Assembly: GCA_003053925.1 (NCBI GenBank)
Contig: QBKD01000001.1
Location: 186,001 to 250,000 of the forward strand
Length of the DNA stretch: 64,000 nt
Source: Microbacteriaceae bacterium MWH-Ta3
GTDB lineage: Bacteria; Actinomycetota; Actinomycetes; Actinomycetales; Microbacteriaceae
Direction of reading: 5' to 3'
A program made the translations under genes and the position numbers. Positions 44,184 through 52,978 of this stretch are shown here, one piece after another. The notes under the pieces are model-generated. The model ran no database searches. It had not been told where the DNA came from and saw only the letters and a program-made list of their open reading frames with translations. Each line of letters begins with the position of its first letter. Positions within the stretch are counted from its first letter, which is position 1.

Positions 44184-45697
44184 GACATTCCCTTTCGTAG
44201 AAATAGGGCGCGATTAAGGTGTTCGGTGGTGGGCGACGCACTGGCATCGAGATCGGCGAGCGTCCAGGCAATGCGAATAACGCGGTCGAAGCCGCGCATC
44301 GAGAGCGCACCGCGTTCCAGGGCTCGATCGAGTGGCGCAGTGACATTCCTGGGCAGACGATGCTCGGCCGCAGAAATCACTCCACCGCGCACCCGCGCAT
44401 TGATATCGCCCCACCGTGCGATCGCTCGGGCACGTGCCGACGTCACGCGTTCACGTGCCTCGTGGGATGTTACGGAACCGGGCAGCCCCTCGCGGACCAG
44501 CGCCGCCGATACACGGCGGACCGCCACATGAATGTCGATGCGGTCCATGAGTGGCCCCGAGAGTCGGCCGAGGTACCGCCGCTTCACGATGGGAGTGCAC
44601 GTGCACGATTCGCCGTCGCCACCGCCCAGGCCACACGGGCACGGGTTAGCGGCCAAGATTACATGGCAGCGTGCGGGAAATTCGACGACCGAGCTGGCAC
44701 GATGCACCACGATTCGGCCGGACTCCAGCGGTTGCCGCAATGAATCCAGCACGCGAGCGGAAAATTCCGGTGCCTCGTCCAGGAACAACACACCGCAGTG
44801 CGCCCGCGAAATGGCGCCCGGTCGGATAATGCCCGAACCGCCGCCAACCAAGGCCACCCCGGTCGCCGAATGGTGCGGCGCCTCGAAAGGAGGCCGAGTA
44901 ACCAGCCGTGACACCGAACCGGAATTGGCCACCGACAGAATCGACGTGACGTCCAACGAATCCTCGGTCGATAGCTCGGGCAAAATTCCGGGCAACCGCG
45001 ATGCCACCATTGTTTTGCCTGCGCCGGGCGGACCGAGCAACATCATGTGGTGACCGCCCGCTGCCGCGACAATCAGGGACTCGACAACCTCGGGCTGACC
45101 CACCACGTCCGACAAGTCGCCGGGGAAATCTAGCTCGTCGTGCACGGATGCCAGCTCAAACGGCTCGACGGGAATCTCTGCGCACTCGGCTCCGTGCAGA
45201 ATCGCCACTTCGCGTAATGACGCGACGGGCCGAACGTCGAGACCCGGTACCAATTGCGCTTCAGCCCGGTTGCCATGCGGCACGACGACTCGCGAGAATC
45301 CCGCATCGCGTGCCGCGCGAAGTGCCGGCAATATGCCGGGCACGGGCCGAATTCGGCCGTCCAACGCCAATTCACCGATGTGGACCCACTCGGTCAATGC
45401 GTCGGCCGATAGGTGACCCGCCCCCACCAAGATCGCCACTGCGATTCCCACATCGAATCCGCTGCCCTGCTTGGGTATCGAGGCGGGCGACAGGTTGACG
45501 GTAATTCGCTGAGGCGGTACCGCGAATCCGGAATTAGCGAGAGCGCTGCGTACGCGATCCTTCGATTCCGCCAAGGCTGCATCCGGCAGCCCAATCAACA
45601 CCAGAGCGGGAAGCCCCGACGAAATATCCGCCTCGATATCCACAACGCGTCCCGCAACCCCCACGACAGAGACCGCCCGGGTTCGCCCGACCGTCAC
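44180..45697 (-). CDS. YifB/ComM-family Mg chelatase-like AAA+ ATPase
   Basis: The 505-residue protein has an N-terminal Lon-protease-like domain (LPALVLIGLPDAALAESKDRVR), Walker A GPPGAGKTMVASRLP, Walker B VLFLDEAPEF, and the chelatase-like cap with CPCG and RRYLGRLSGPLMDRIDIHV. ComM is a hexameric branch-migration helicase in natural transformation. The GTG start overlaps the yraN stop by four bases (GTGA), and the stop overlaps dprA, giving a tightly coupled yraN-yifB-dprA unit. Confidence 0.94.
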   Translation of the reverse strand: MTVGRTRAVSVVGVAGRVVDIEADISSGLPALVLIGLPDAALAESKDRVRSALANSGFAVPPQRITVNLSPASIPKQGSGFDVGIAVAILVGAGHLSADALTEWVHIGELALDGRIRPVPGILPALRAARDAGFSRVVVPHGNRAEAQLVPGLDVRPVASLREVAILHGAECAEIPVEPFELASVHDELDFPGDLSDVVGQPEVVESLIVAAAGGHHMMLLGPPGAGKTMVASRLPGILPELSTEDSLDVTSILSVANSGSVSRLVTRPPFEAPHHSATGVALVGGGSGIIRPGAISRAHCGVLFLDEAPEFSARVLDSLRQPLESGRIVVHRASSVVEFPARCHVILAANPCPCGLGGGDGESCTCTPIVKRRYLGRLSGPLMDRIDIHVAVRRVSAALVREGLPGSVTSHEARERVTSARARAIARWGDINARVRGGVISAAEHRLPRNVTAPLDRALERGALSMRGFDRVIRIAWTLADLDASASPTTEHLNRALFLRKGMS

Positions 45698-46056
45698 GAT
45701 GCAACCGCAATTCGGTGCTCGATGCTGGATACCGTCGTGCCGTCACCAACGATTCCCACGGCATCGATTCGGAGCCGCGCAACACCCGGGCGGCTTGTCG
45801 ACTTGCACCATTCGCCTGCCAGGATGCGCAATCGTGCACACTTTCGCGGCGTAATCGATTCCAGCGGGTGGCCGAATTGTGTGGTGCGCCGCGTCTTAAC
45901 TTCGACGATGACAATGCAGTCACCGTCCACAGCAATCAGGTCAATTTCGCCCGATCGGCATCGCCAATTCTGTTCCAGAATTGTGTACCCGCGGTTGCGC
46001 AGTGCGTTGGCGGCGACCGCCTCACCCCATCTGCCCAGTTCGTCCTTGTTTACCAT
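45694..46056 (-). CDS. yraN: YraN/UPF0102 family nuclease-fold protein
   Basis: The 120-residue protein shows the PD-(D/E)XK-like core GRWGEAVAANALRNRGY, NWRCRSGEIDLIAVDGD and IVIVEVKTRR. YraN is an endonuclease-like protein often encoded between rnhB and yifB. The ATG at 46056 (MVNKDE) is preferred; a TTG lies at 46065. GATATT 7 nt upstream of the ATG may be a leaderless -10 box. It heads the yraN-yifB-dprA unit. Confidence 0.92.
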   Translation of the reverse strand: MVNKDELGRWGEAVAANALRNRGYTILEQNWRCRSGEIDLIAVDGDCIVIVEVKTRRTTQFGHPLESITPRKCARLRILAGEWCKSTSRPGVARLRIDAVGIVGDGTTVSSIEHRIAVAS

Positions 46057-46115
46057 GTGGACCAATATCCGCGAATGTGCGGATGGATGGCCAGATAATT
46101 TGTGTCCTGTCAGTA

Positions 46116-46154
46116 AGAAACGGCGGAAACCACCTTGTGGATGGTTTCCGCCGT
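46116..46154 (-). terminator. Rho-independent terminator after the large membrane-protein gene
   Basis: A perfect 13-bp stem ACGGCGGAAACCA (46120-46132) with TGGTTTCCGCCGT (46142-46154) has a 9-nt loop. On the minus strand it is followed by TTTCTT. It separates the membrane-protein gene from yraN. Confidence 0.85.
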
Positions 46155-46175
46155 GACATACGCAGGCAAGGGGCC

Positions 46176-48740
46176 TTACTTCACGCCAAACCGATTCGCA
46201 GCGTCGAGCGTTCCCGTGACCGTAACCGTGAACGGAATCGTTGCTGAATACTTCACCGTCGCAACGACCGGACCCTCTACCTGTTCATATCGGTATCCCG
46301 AAGTCCAGCAATATTCGTAGTCATAGGGGTCCCACGAATCGTAGTCTTGGTACCAGGCATCCCAGTCAATGTCGCAAGACTGGATGGGAATTCGAACGTT
46401 TTGCGCTTTCGTGAATTGCTTGGAGTAGGTGACAACCTGCGTGCATTCCACGGTGCGGGTCATTGAACTCGCTGTCGTCAACTTGTCGGCCGCCTCTGTT
46501 CCACAATCAGTTGCACCCAATCTGAATGCGACGTCACGCTGTGAATAGTAATTTTTCGGCGCGGTGCCACTCACCACATCTGCATTTTTGACAACGTCTG
46601 CCGATGTAAAACATTTCGAGGCACCCTTGGTATCGATCGCCGCACAACGCTTTGCAGCGGCAAGCACGCCTGCTTCTAGCTTCGCCTCGCCCCCCTCAGG
46701 CAGCGATATTTGGTTGCCAATTACAATTTCCGCGTCCGTCGATGTAACGACTAATTCCTGGTTCGAAGCCGCAAGCAACTTGTAGGCCGGTGAGACTAAG
46801 GTGTACACACCAGGCAAAAGGGCATATTCTCCCGACTCAATTGCCACCCCATTGATTTCTACCGTGGTCTGTTCTGCGCCAATGAGAAACTCGCTCAACT
46901 GGAAATTAACTCGAGCGGGAGCCATCTCTGCGTTGAACACCGCGTGATCAATTACATCCCACAGTCGAGTCATCGACGACGAAGTAGACACCGACCACTC
47001 GAGGGAATTCCCGCCGGCCAATGGCCACTCGATATTGACAATCGCGTCAGTGTTGCCAACTTCCCACTGATCTCCCGACTCATTCACCACCGAAATCGAT
47101 GGGGATTCTTTGAGTGCGGATAACGCAACAGCCATAACTTCGGCATCTATCCATTCGTCTGCGCCGACTACTGCAGTGTCATATCGACTCACCAAACTTT
47201 CAACATCGCCAGCGTTAACCAGCTCTGAAAGCTCGGCACCAATCAAGCTCGGCGAATCCGTCGCGCCCCAGATGCGCTCTGCAGTTGCCACCGAAAGCGG
47301 TACGGCTAAGCACAGGATCAGGGCGCCAATAAAGGCGCGCCCGCTCCATGCCGCAAATTGATTCCTGCTGACCAGCAGGGTTGCCCCGGTCGCCACATTT
47401 GTCGTCCGAGGAAATGCGGAGCGAAGTCCGTGTGTGGCGTATTGCGTTCCGAAGTAAATCGCGACTGACACGAGGATCGACAACGCGAACAAAGAACCGA
47501 GTGTCACACCAAATTCAACGAAGCTCGAAGGTAACGTGACCGCGGGTGACGATTCACTGAGTACTTCGCTGACGGCTGGAGTCCACTTAAGGCTCATAGT
47601 CGTGAAAGAGTGAATGACGTAAATCGATACGACGACTGAGCCGATAACTAACAGCAGATCTCGCAATTTACGCGGCTGATACCCCAGCTTGAGCGCGGCA
47701 GAGATACCCGCAATGGACGCAAGAAGTCCCACGAACACAAAAATTACTGGGTAAATCCACCATCCAAAAGTTCCCGCCACGGATACGGAAGGTGCTGTGG
47801 CAAACGCTGGATTCACAGACTGAACCCACTCGCTGATTACGGAAAAATCTGCCGAAGGCGAGAGCAGCAGTTTAGATTCTGCACCCATCGACAAAAACAA
47901 AGCTGAAACCAGCAGAGTGGGTACAAACAACACAAATCCCACAATGAGCATGGTTGTTTCGCGCGCACCAAGCCCTAAATCAAGCTCGGCCTGAGGTGCC
48001 GAATGAGCAAAATCGGGCTCGATGAGGTTTACGACAAGGAAGGCAACAATGGCTGCCGATGCCAAAACCGCATACAGAGCAAAAAACCGTCCGAGTGCAG
48101 CGAATGCCCATTGCCAAGCACTGATTGTTTGTTCGGGCTGCGCACGAAATGCAGCCACCCACGACGGCACTGCCACAACTGCAAAAATTATGGCAACATT
48201 CGCAAATGAAGGACCGGCGAGTGCGACTTGCGCGATATCAGCGACATCCACTAGGCCATAAGCGCTGGCATATACAAAGGCGATGGGGATTGCGAAACCC
48301 GCACCAAGGCCGAATGCGTGAAAACGTGCTGCGGCAGTGCCCGCATTCTCGCGACCGAATTTTCGACCTATGAAATAGGCAATGAGCACGAGACCCAACG
48401 TCAGAAAGGTGGGGTGAATCCCCCACTCAACGACGGTATTTGACTCAAGACCAAAGGATGCGGGAGCAAAATTAACTGACGCACCGGTCGCCCCAACCGA
48501 CAAAACGATCGCGATAAGAAGCGCACTACTCAGAGAATCAGCAACACCTGAAGAACTGAATGCTAGCGCCAAAGGTGCGACGAGTAGCGCAATAAGAGCG
48601 ACAGCGACAGTTGCACCGCGGACAGCGCCTTGTATGAAGAATGGCTTCGCTGACCCAACGGGCCATACGAATTCAAGAATTCGGTTTGAGAAACTTTTTA
48701 GTTGATCCACAATTTGCGTGGCAATGGGTGACGTCGACAT
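46176..48740 (-). CDS. Large multi-pass membrane protein with Cys-rich outer domain, family not recognised
   Basis: The 854-residue product begins with a short cytosolic part, then about eleven hydrophobic segments (first GATVAVALIALLVAPLALAF; last ending AGRAFIGALILCLAVPLSVA, residues about 40-480). A large extracytoplasmic C-terminal part follows, with a Cys-containing end: KRCAAIDTKG, KCFTSADVV, ATDCGTEA, VECTQVV, QSCDIDWDAWYQDYDSWDP and YCWTSGYRYEQ, probably disulfide-linked. I know of no family for it. GC is lower than its neighbours: 31 and 30 of 60 in lines 47041 and 48001 against 38 of 60 in line 45001. ATG at 48740 follows GAGG. It breaks the usual rnhB-DUF2469-yraN order, so it may be a recent insertion. 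Confidence 0.75.
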   Translation of the reverse strand: MSTSPIATQIVDQLKSFSNRILEFVWPVGSAKPFFIQGAVRGATVAVALIALLVAPLALAFSSSGVADSLSSALLIAIVLSVGATGASVNFAPASFGLESNTVVEWGIHPTFLTLGLVLIAYFIGRKFGRENAGTAAARFHAFGLGAGFAIPIAFVYASAYGLVDVADIAQVALAGPSFANVAIIFAVVAVPSWVAAFRAQPEQTISAWQWAFAALGRFFALYAVLASAAIVAFLVVNLIEPDFAHSAPQAELDLGLGARETTMLIVGFVLFVPTLLVSALFLSMGAESKLLLSPSADFSVISEWVQSVNPAFATAPSVSVAGTFGWWIYPVIFVFVGLLASIAGISAALKLGYQPRKLRDLLLVIGSVVVSIYVIHSFTTMSLKWTPAVSEVLSESSPAVTLPSSFVEFGVTLGSLFALSILVSVAIYFGTQYATHGLRSAFPRTTNVATGATLLVSRNQFAAWSGRAFIGALILCLAVPLSVATAERIWGATDSPSLIGAELSELVNAGDVESLVSRYDTAVVGADEWIDAEVMAVALSALKESPSISVVNESGDQWEVGNTDAIVNIEWPLAGGNSLEWSVSTSSSMTRLWDVIDHAVFNAEMAPARVNFQLSEFLIGAEQTTVEINGVAIESGEYALLPGVYTLVSPAYKLLAASNQELVVTSTDAEIVIGNQISLPEGGEAKLEAGVLAAAKRCAAIDTKGASKCFTSADVVKNADVVSGTAPKNYYSQRDVAFRLGATDCGTEAADKLTTASSMTRTVECTQVVTYSKQFTKAQNVRIPIQSCDIDWDAWYQDYDSWDPYDYEYCWTSGYRYEQVEGPVVATVKYSATIPFTVTVTGTLDAANRFGVK

Positions 48741-48741
48741 G

Positions 48742-48779
48742 CGCAATAATCCTCACAGTAGGTTAAAGAGATTATTGCG
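48742..48779 (-). promoter_or_regulatory. Inverted repeat at the start of the large membrane-protein gene
   Basis: CGCAATAATC (48742-48751) is the exact reverse complement of GATTATTGCG (48770-48779), separated by 18 nt. The first arm lies directly against the start codon and the ribosome site GAGG is at the loop edge. It could be a repressor operator or an mRNA hairpin that hides the start. Confidence 0.55.
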
Positions 48780-48797
48780 ACTTACCTTCAGAAACGC

Positions 48798-48812
48798 AAG
48801 TGTTGCACACTT
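48798..48812 (-). terminator. Weak hairpin after the DUF2469 gene
   Basis: AAGTGT and ACACTT pair across 3 nt, followed on the minus strand by GCGTTTCTG. The stem is short, so termination is only possible, not firm. Confidence 0.3.
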
Positions 48813-48832
48813 TCGCCGCGAAGAACCTGCGC

Positions 48833-49159
48833 CTAGGATTCACCGAAAGCCAAATCCTGGGGCAACTTCAATTCCTTCTTGCCGGTCTCTTCCACGTTGA
48901 TGTCCTTGAACGTGAGAATCTTCACTGACTTCACGAAACGGTCGCTGCGGTACACATCCCACACCCACACATCGGTGAGCGTCAGATCGAAGTAGAAGTC
49001 GTTGCCCACCTGGCGCACAACCTGCTGAACATCGTTCGCCAGATAAAAGCGACGTTCGGTTTCGACAACATACGAGAATTGCGAGGCGACATCGCGGTAC
49101 TCGCGAAACAGCTGCAGTTCGGCGTCGCGGTCGTAGGCGTCGAGGTCGTCATCGTTCAT
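48833..49159 (-). CDS. DUF2469 family protein
   Basis: The 108-residue protein (start MNDDDLDAYDRDAELQLFREY; motif FSYVVETERRFYLAND; DFYFDLTLTDVWVWDVYR) matches the highly conserved actinobacterial DUF2469 family, which has no known function. It is always found next to rnhB in this lineage as far as I know. It lies 12 nt after rnhB and ends the lepB-rnhB unit. Confidence 0.92.
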   Translation of the reverse strand: MNDDDLDAYDRDAELQLFREYRDVASQFSYVVETERRFYLANDVQQVVRQVGNDFYFDLTLTDVWVWDVYRSDRFVKSVKILTFKDINVEETGKKELKLPQDLAFGES

Positions 49160-49171
49160 GGTGTTCCCAGT

Positions 49172-49831
49172 TTAGCGATGTGCCGCATCGCCCAGCACGT
49201 TGCCCAGCCAGGTCATGCGGTGCTCGGAATGAGGGCCGTGCTCGGCGATGGCCGCAAAGTGCCCCGCACTGCCATAGCCCTTGTTGGATTCCCATCCATA
49301 GCGAGGTTCGGCCGCGCCCATTTCGATCATCATGGTGTCGCGATGCACCTTTGCCCACACCGATGCGGCGGCGACAAGTGCACAATCGCGGTCCGCCTTG
49401 GGCCGCACCCGCACCTCGGCGCGGGGTAAGTCCGCACCCGCCAGCCAGTTGTGGCTGCCGTCCAGCATCATGACGCTGCCATTCAGTGGCACACCCCGAC
49501 CGTGCAGCTCGCGTAGAGCGCGCTCCCCCGCCATTGCCAGCGCCTTCACAATTCCGACAGTATCCACCTCGAGCGCCGACGCCTCGCCCACGGCAATTGC
49601 ATCGACCCACGTGCCCACGGGCTCGATCAACCCCCGGCGCTTGGACTCAGAAATCAGTTTGGAATCGCGTAAGCCCGCGGGGAAACCGCTACGCGGACGC
49701 CCCAGCACCGACACACCGACGACGACAGGGCCTGCGATCGCGCCTCGGCCCACCTCGTCGATACCAATCACAACGGGAAAGCCCTCGTCAAAGAGTTCCG
49801 TTTCCCACTGGAGGGTGGGGTCAGTCGACAT
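49172..49831 (-). CDS. rnhB: Ribonuclease HII
   Basis: RNase HII cuts the RNA strand of hybrids and single ribonucleotides in DNA. The 219-residue protein has IGIDEVGRGAIAGPVVVGV with the catalytic Asp-Glu, LRDSKLIS, MMLDGSHNWL with the third Asp, and KADRDCALVAAASVWAKVHRD. The ATG at 49831 overlaps the lepB end by 11 bases. A longer TTG form at 49837 is possible. Confidence 0.95.
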   Translation of the reverse strand: MSTDPTLQWETELFDEGFPVVIGIDEVGRGAIAGPVVVGVSVLGRPRSGFPAGLRDSKLISESKRRGLIEPVGTWVDAIAVGEASALEVDTVGIVKALAMAGERALRELHGRGVPLNGSVMMLDGSHNWLAGADLPRAEVRVRPKADRDCALVAAASVWAKVHRDTMMIEMGAAEPRYGWESNKGYGSAGHFAAIAEHGPHSEHRMTWLGNVLGDAAHR

Positions 49832-50507
49832 TCGCAAAAACGTCGGGATAGTTATCGAGCCACGTCCAACGTTCCAGCGGCCAGCTGATCACAAACGCGC
49901 GACCCACCACGTTCTCGATGGGCACGAAGCCGTTTCCCGGCTTGCCCTGGTTGTATCGCGAATCTGCCGAGTCGTAACGGTTATCACCCATGACCCACAG
50001 GCCACCTTCGGGCACGGTGACCTCGAATTCGATACCGCTGGCGCGCGTTTCGTTCGTGGGCAACTGGATGTACGGCTCGTCGATGGGTTCACCGTTGATC
50101 AGAAGGCGCCCCTGCGCATCACAGCATTCAATGACGTCGCCCGGCAGTCCAATCAGGCGCTTCACGAGGTGCTCGTCGCTATCACCGGCCCCCAGTCCGA
50201 CCGTCGTCAGAATTCCGTCGATGGCCTCGTGGAACCAATCCTTCTCGGTCTGCACCGATGCGCCCAACCATCCGCCCGGATCACTAAAAACGATGACGTC
50301 GCCGCGACTGAGCGGGAATAGGTCGGGTGTCAGCTCATTCACGATGATGCGGTCATTGACCAGCAGCGTGGATTCCATCGACTCGGACGGAATGTAGAAC
50401 GAGCGGAACAGGAAGGTCTTGATAAGGAACGAGATAACCAGTGCCGACAGCACAATCACGCCCAAGTCCTTGAGGAAATTCAGCACGTTCTTTGTTGCCG
50501 GTGACAT
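49821..50507 (-). CDS. lepB: Signal peptidase I
   Basis: LepB removes signal peptides at the membrane. The 228-residue protein has one N-terminal membrane segment (VIVLSALVISFLIKTFLF), the catalytic Ser in YIPSESMESTL, the general-base Lys region LVKRLIGLPGDVIEC, and the C-terminal motif VMGDNRYDSADSR. The ATG at 50507 is preferred since AAAGG lies 9 nt upstream; ATG at 50516 also exists. Two adjacent Cys residues (ECCDAQG) lie in the non-cytosolic domain. Confidence 0.95.
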   Translation of the reverse strand: MSPATKNVLNFLKDLGVIVLSALVISFLIKTFLFRSFYIPSESMESTLLVNDRIIVNELTPDLFPLSRGDVIVFSDPGGWLGASVQTEKDWFHEAIDGILTTVGLGAGDSDEHLVKRLIGLPGDVIECCDAQGRLLINGEPIDEPYIQLPTNETRASGIEFEVTVPEGGLWVMGDNRYDSADSRYNQGKPGNGFVPIENVVGRAFVISWPLERWTWLDNYPDVFANVD

Positions 50508-50597
50508 CGTGCGCATCCTTTACCTCGCCCGCGGATTCGAAGACCACGGTTGTTCTCAATCTTATGTCGCCTACGACGACCCGAGGCGCGACCCTCG

Positions 50598-50694
50598 CCT
50601 CCACGGTGTGCCGTCGCGAAAAATTACAACCGATGGGCCGAAGTAGTGCATAAACCCCACCTCGAACCCGTTGGTTGCAATTTTTCGCGAAAAA
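50598..50694. repeat. Miniature inverted-repeat element, copy 2
   Basis: CGCGAAAAATTACAACCGATGG (first core base 50616) and an opposed GTTGGTTGCAATTTTTCGCG ending at 50689 flank about 34 bp. The 10-mer CCTCCACGGT at 50598-50607 is the reverse complement of the flank of copy 1 at 2504-2513. The element lies in the gap between the divergent lepB and DCC genes. Confidence 0.7.
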
Positions 50695-50723
50695 ATTTGG
50701 AGGTAACGAGGGTACGGGAAGCG

Positions 50724-50729
50724 GATAAT
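50724..50729 (+). promoter_or_regulatory. -10 box of a leaderless promoter for the DCC gene
   Basis: GATAAT ends 6 nt before the ATG at 50736. The same hexamer and the same spacing precede smc. Confidence 0.6.
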
Positions 50730-50735
50730 GAGAAC

Positions 50736-51137
50736 ATGAGATTTCAGTCGATCGCGGTCTTGTACGACGGCGAATGCCCAATCTGCCGCAACTTTGCGAT
50801 GTATCAGCGGCTGGGTCAACTCGCAGAGTCGGTTGAGCTGGTCGACATGCGCACCGGACTCAATGCGTTCCGCGCGGAACTCGCCTCGGCTCAGATCAAT
50901 CCCAGCGATGGGGTAATTGTCGCGATACGCGACACGGAATCGTCGGCCTGGCGATTCCTGAGTGGCGTTGACGCCGTGCATTTCTTGGCGACACTGGACA
51001 CCCCACGGGGAATCATCGGCTGGCTGAATAAGCGATTGCTGTCCTACGACAGCGCCCGGCGCATTTACCCGTGGCTCTTTCGTGGCCGATTGCTTCTCTT
51101 GAAAGTGCTGCGCATCAATCCGCGCATCGACAACTAA
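50736..51137 (+). CDS. DCC-family thiol-disulfide oxidoreductase-like protein (DUF393)
   Basis: The 133-residue protein starts with AVLYDGECPICRNFAMYQ, the DxxCPxC motif that names the DCC family, with predicted thioredoxin-like structure. The rest (SSAWRFLSGVDAVHFLATLDTP) matches the usual layout. Substrate is not known. The ATG at 50736 is chosen from the GATAAT box 6 nt upstream; longer upstream reading is in the repeat element. It is convergent with rplS across a terminator. Confidence 0.88.
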   Translation: MRFQSIAVLYDGECPICRNFAMYQRLGQLAESVELVDMRTGLNAFRAELASAQINPSDGVIVAIRDTESSAWRFLSGVDAVHFLATLDTPRGIIGWLNKRLLSYDSARRIYPWLFRGRLLLLKVLRINPRIDN

Positions 51138-51186
51138 GAGCTGCACTCATCACGCCGAACGGGTGCGCGTTAGCCCTATACACACA

Positions 51187-51216
51187 ACGAGGCCCATCCG
51201 TGCGGATGGACCTCGT
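51187..51216. terminator. Bidirectional terminator between the DCC gene and rplS
   Basis: A 14-bp stem ACGAGGCCCATCCG (51187-51200) with CGGATGGACCTCGT (51203-51216), one mismatch, 2-nt loop, lies between two convergent genes. T-rich tails are weak on both sides, so it may act by structure. Confidence 0.65.
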
Positions 51217-51230
51217 CATGGGAAAACGAT

Positions 51231-51578
51231 TTATACGTCGCGCTTTTCTTTGATCTTCGCGGCCTTGCCACGGAGCTTGCGCAAGTAGTACAGCTTGGCG
51301 CGGCGAACGTCACCGCGCGAGACGATCTCGATGTGATCGATGATCGGGGTGTGGACGGGGAACTTGCGCTCGACTCCGACCTGGAAGCTGACCTTACGGA
51401 CGGTGAAGGTTTCGCGAACGCCGTCGCCCTGACGACCGGTGACGACACCCTGGAAAACCTGGATACGGCTGCGGTTACCTTCGACGATGTTGACGTGAAC
51501 CTTCACGTTGTCACCGATACGGAAATCGGGGATGTCGCTCTTGAGCGATGCGGCATCGATTGCATCGAACTTCTGCAT
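51231..51578 (-). CDS. rplS: 50S ribosomal protein L19
   Basis: The 115-residue protein matches L19: [63 protein letters not shown]. The ATG at 51578 follows a weak purine-rich AGAAAGCGAAAG site. It diverges from map, with a shared 216-nt intergenic region. Confidence 0.97.
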   Translation of the reverse strand: MQKFDAIDAASLKSDIPDFRIGDNVKVHVNIVEGNRSRIQVFQGVVTGRQGDGVRETFTVRKVSFQVGVERKFPVHTPIIDHIEIVSRGDVRRAKLYYLRKLRGKAAKIKEKRDV

Positions 51579-51682
51579 TTTTTCTTTCGCTTTCTGCACT
51601 CGCCTCAGGTCGACTGCGGATTGGGTTCGTACACACGCAAAGCCTGGCTGCTCCCCTGAGGCGGAGAGCCGACAACGTGCGA

Positions 51683-51702
51683 TTGTGCCGTGAACAGCAC
51701 AA
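51683..51702. promoter_or_regulatory. Small inverted repeat in the rplS-map gap
   Basis: TTGTGC (51683-51688) and GCACAA (51697-51702) are exact inverted copies 8 nt apart, roughly 105 nt upstream of the rplS ATG. It may be an operator or a leader hairpin. TAGGCT at 51759-51764 is a possible -10 box for map. Confidence 0.3.
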
Positions 51703-51794
51703 GCCTCAATCTTGCCATATCCCGCCGCTGTTCGCGAAATCCGATGAGCCTCATCGCCTAGGCTGAATGGTGAATCATTCGAGAGGACACCATT

Positions 51795-52562
51795 GTGATT
51801 GAGCTTCGCACGCCCGCCGAAATCGAGGCCATGCGCCCCGCGGGAAAGTTTGTTGCCAGCGTGCTGGATGCGGTTCGTGCATCCGCTTCGGTAGGCACGA
51901 ACCTGTTGGAGCTGGACCGGGTCGCCCACGACATGATCACCAAGGCTGGCGCGGAATCCTGCTACATCGACTACCACCCCTCGTTCGGTGGCTCACCGTT
52001 TGGCAAGGTCATCTGCACCTCGATCAACGATGCCGTCCTGCACGGCCTTCCCCACGACTACGCGATTAAGGACGGCGACATCGTATCGATCGACTTTGCC
52101 GCCAGCGTGAATGGGTGGGTTGCGGATTCCGCGGTGAGCTTCATTGTCGGAACGCCCCGCGACGAGGATCTGCGCATTATCGAGGCCACGGAGGTCGCTC
52201 TAGAGGCGGGAATCGCCCAGGCCGTTGTGGGCAACAAGTTGGGCGACATTTCGGCCGCAATCGGTGATGTTGCGCGTTCCTACGGGTACACCGTCAATAT
52301 GGACTTCGGCGGGCACGGCGTTGGCCGTGAAATGCACGGCGACCCGCACGTGCCCAATGATGGGCGCGCCGGCCGTGGCTATGGCATTCGCGAGGGCCTC
52401 GTTATTGCCATCGAGCCCTGGTTCATGCTGGGGACCGATCGCATCTTCACCGACAAGGACGGCTGGACGCTGCGTTCCGCGGATGGATCACGAGGCGCGC
52501 ACAGCGAACACACCGTGGCAATCACCGCGGACGGCCCTCTGGTGTTGACAGCTCGCGACTAA
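51795..52562 (+). CDS. map: Type I methionine aminopeptidase
   Basis: The enzyme removes N-terminal Met. The 255-residue protein has the pita-bread fold motifs with metal ligands: [20 protein letters not shown] (Asp), [15 protein letters not shown] (His), [11 protein letters not shown] (Glu) and [11 protein letters not shown] (Glu). It starts with GTG at 51795, with GAGAGGA 9 nt upstream. A hairpin follows. Confidence 0.96.
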   Translation: MIELRTPAEIEAMRPAGKFVASVLDAVRASASVGTNLLELDRVAHDMITKAGAESCYIDYHPSFGGSPFGKVICTSINDAVLHGLPHDYAIKDGDIVSIDFAASVNGWVADSAVSFIVGTPRDEDLRIIEATEVALEAGIAQAVVGNKLGDISAAIGDVARSYGYTVNMDFGGHGVGREMHGDPHVPNDGRAGRGYGIREGLVIAIEPWFMLGTDRIFTDKDGWTLRSADGSRGAHSEHTVAITADGPLVLTARD

Positions 52563-52575
52563 CCGATTTATCAAC

Positions 52576-52611
52576 GAAATGCGCATCGCCCCTTCGGGCG
52601 GTGCGCATTTC
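52576..52611 (+). terminator. Stem-loop terminator after map
   Basis: GAAATGCGCATCGCCC pairs with GGGCGGTGCGCATTTC (one T-G pair) across CTTC, giving a 16-bp stem; the tail TGATTTAG is not strongly U-rich. It ends map transcription most likely. Confidence 0.7.
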
Positions 52612-52717
52612 TGATTTAGTGTCAGACCTTCGCGTCAGAATGTCATAGAGTATTTTTTGCGTTGCACATTCACAACACAAACCCGGCCGGGGGCGTGAAG
52701 ACGTTAGGTAAAAGACC

Positions 52718-52978
52718 ATGGCAGATCGAATTGAACTGGCACTCCACGACAGCGACACTGTGGGCGTTCGTTCCGAGACGCTGGCCAACGGCGCGGTGCG
52801 AGTGCACGTGACGCCCGCCACAACAGCAGAGCAGCTCGCCGAGTTCCTCGCGGCGGTTCATCCCGAACTCACTACCGAGGGACATGCCCTGTGGGCTGAC
52901 GACACCTACCCGCGTGCGTTCGTTCCCGAGGACGGGTTTATCGCGATTCGTCCAGCAGGCGCTGATCCTCGGCCGTAG
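52718..52978 (+). CDS. Small hypothetical protein (86 residues)
   Basis: The product (start MADRIELALHDSDTVGVRSE) is acidic, soluble and of unknown family. An AGG-type ribosome site lies 9 nt before the ATG. Its last 41 bases overlap the last 41 bases of the convergent HTH gene at 52938. Codon use looks like that of neighbours, so I keep it, with moderate confidence. Confidence 0.55.
   Translation: MADRIELALHDSDTVGVRSETLANGAVRVHVTPATTAEQLAEFLAAVHPELTTEGHALWADDTYPRAFVPEDGFIAIRPAGADPRP

Noticed and set aside
42942-46056. Natural competence island from yraN, yifB and dprA
   Set aside because: These are ordinary core genes in actinobacteria; no comEA, comEC or pilus genes are present in the window.
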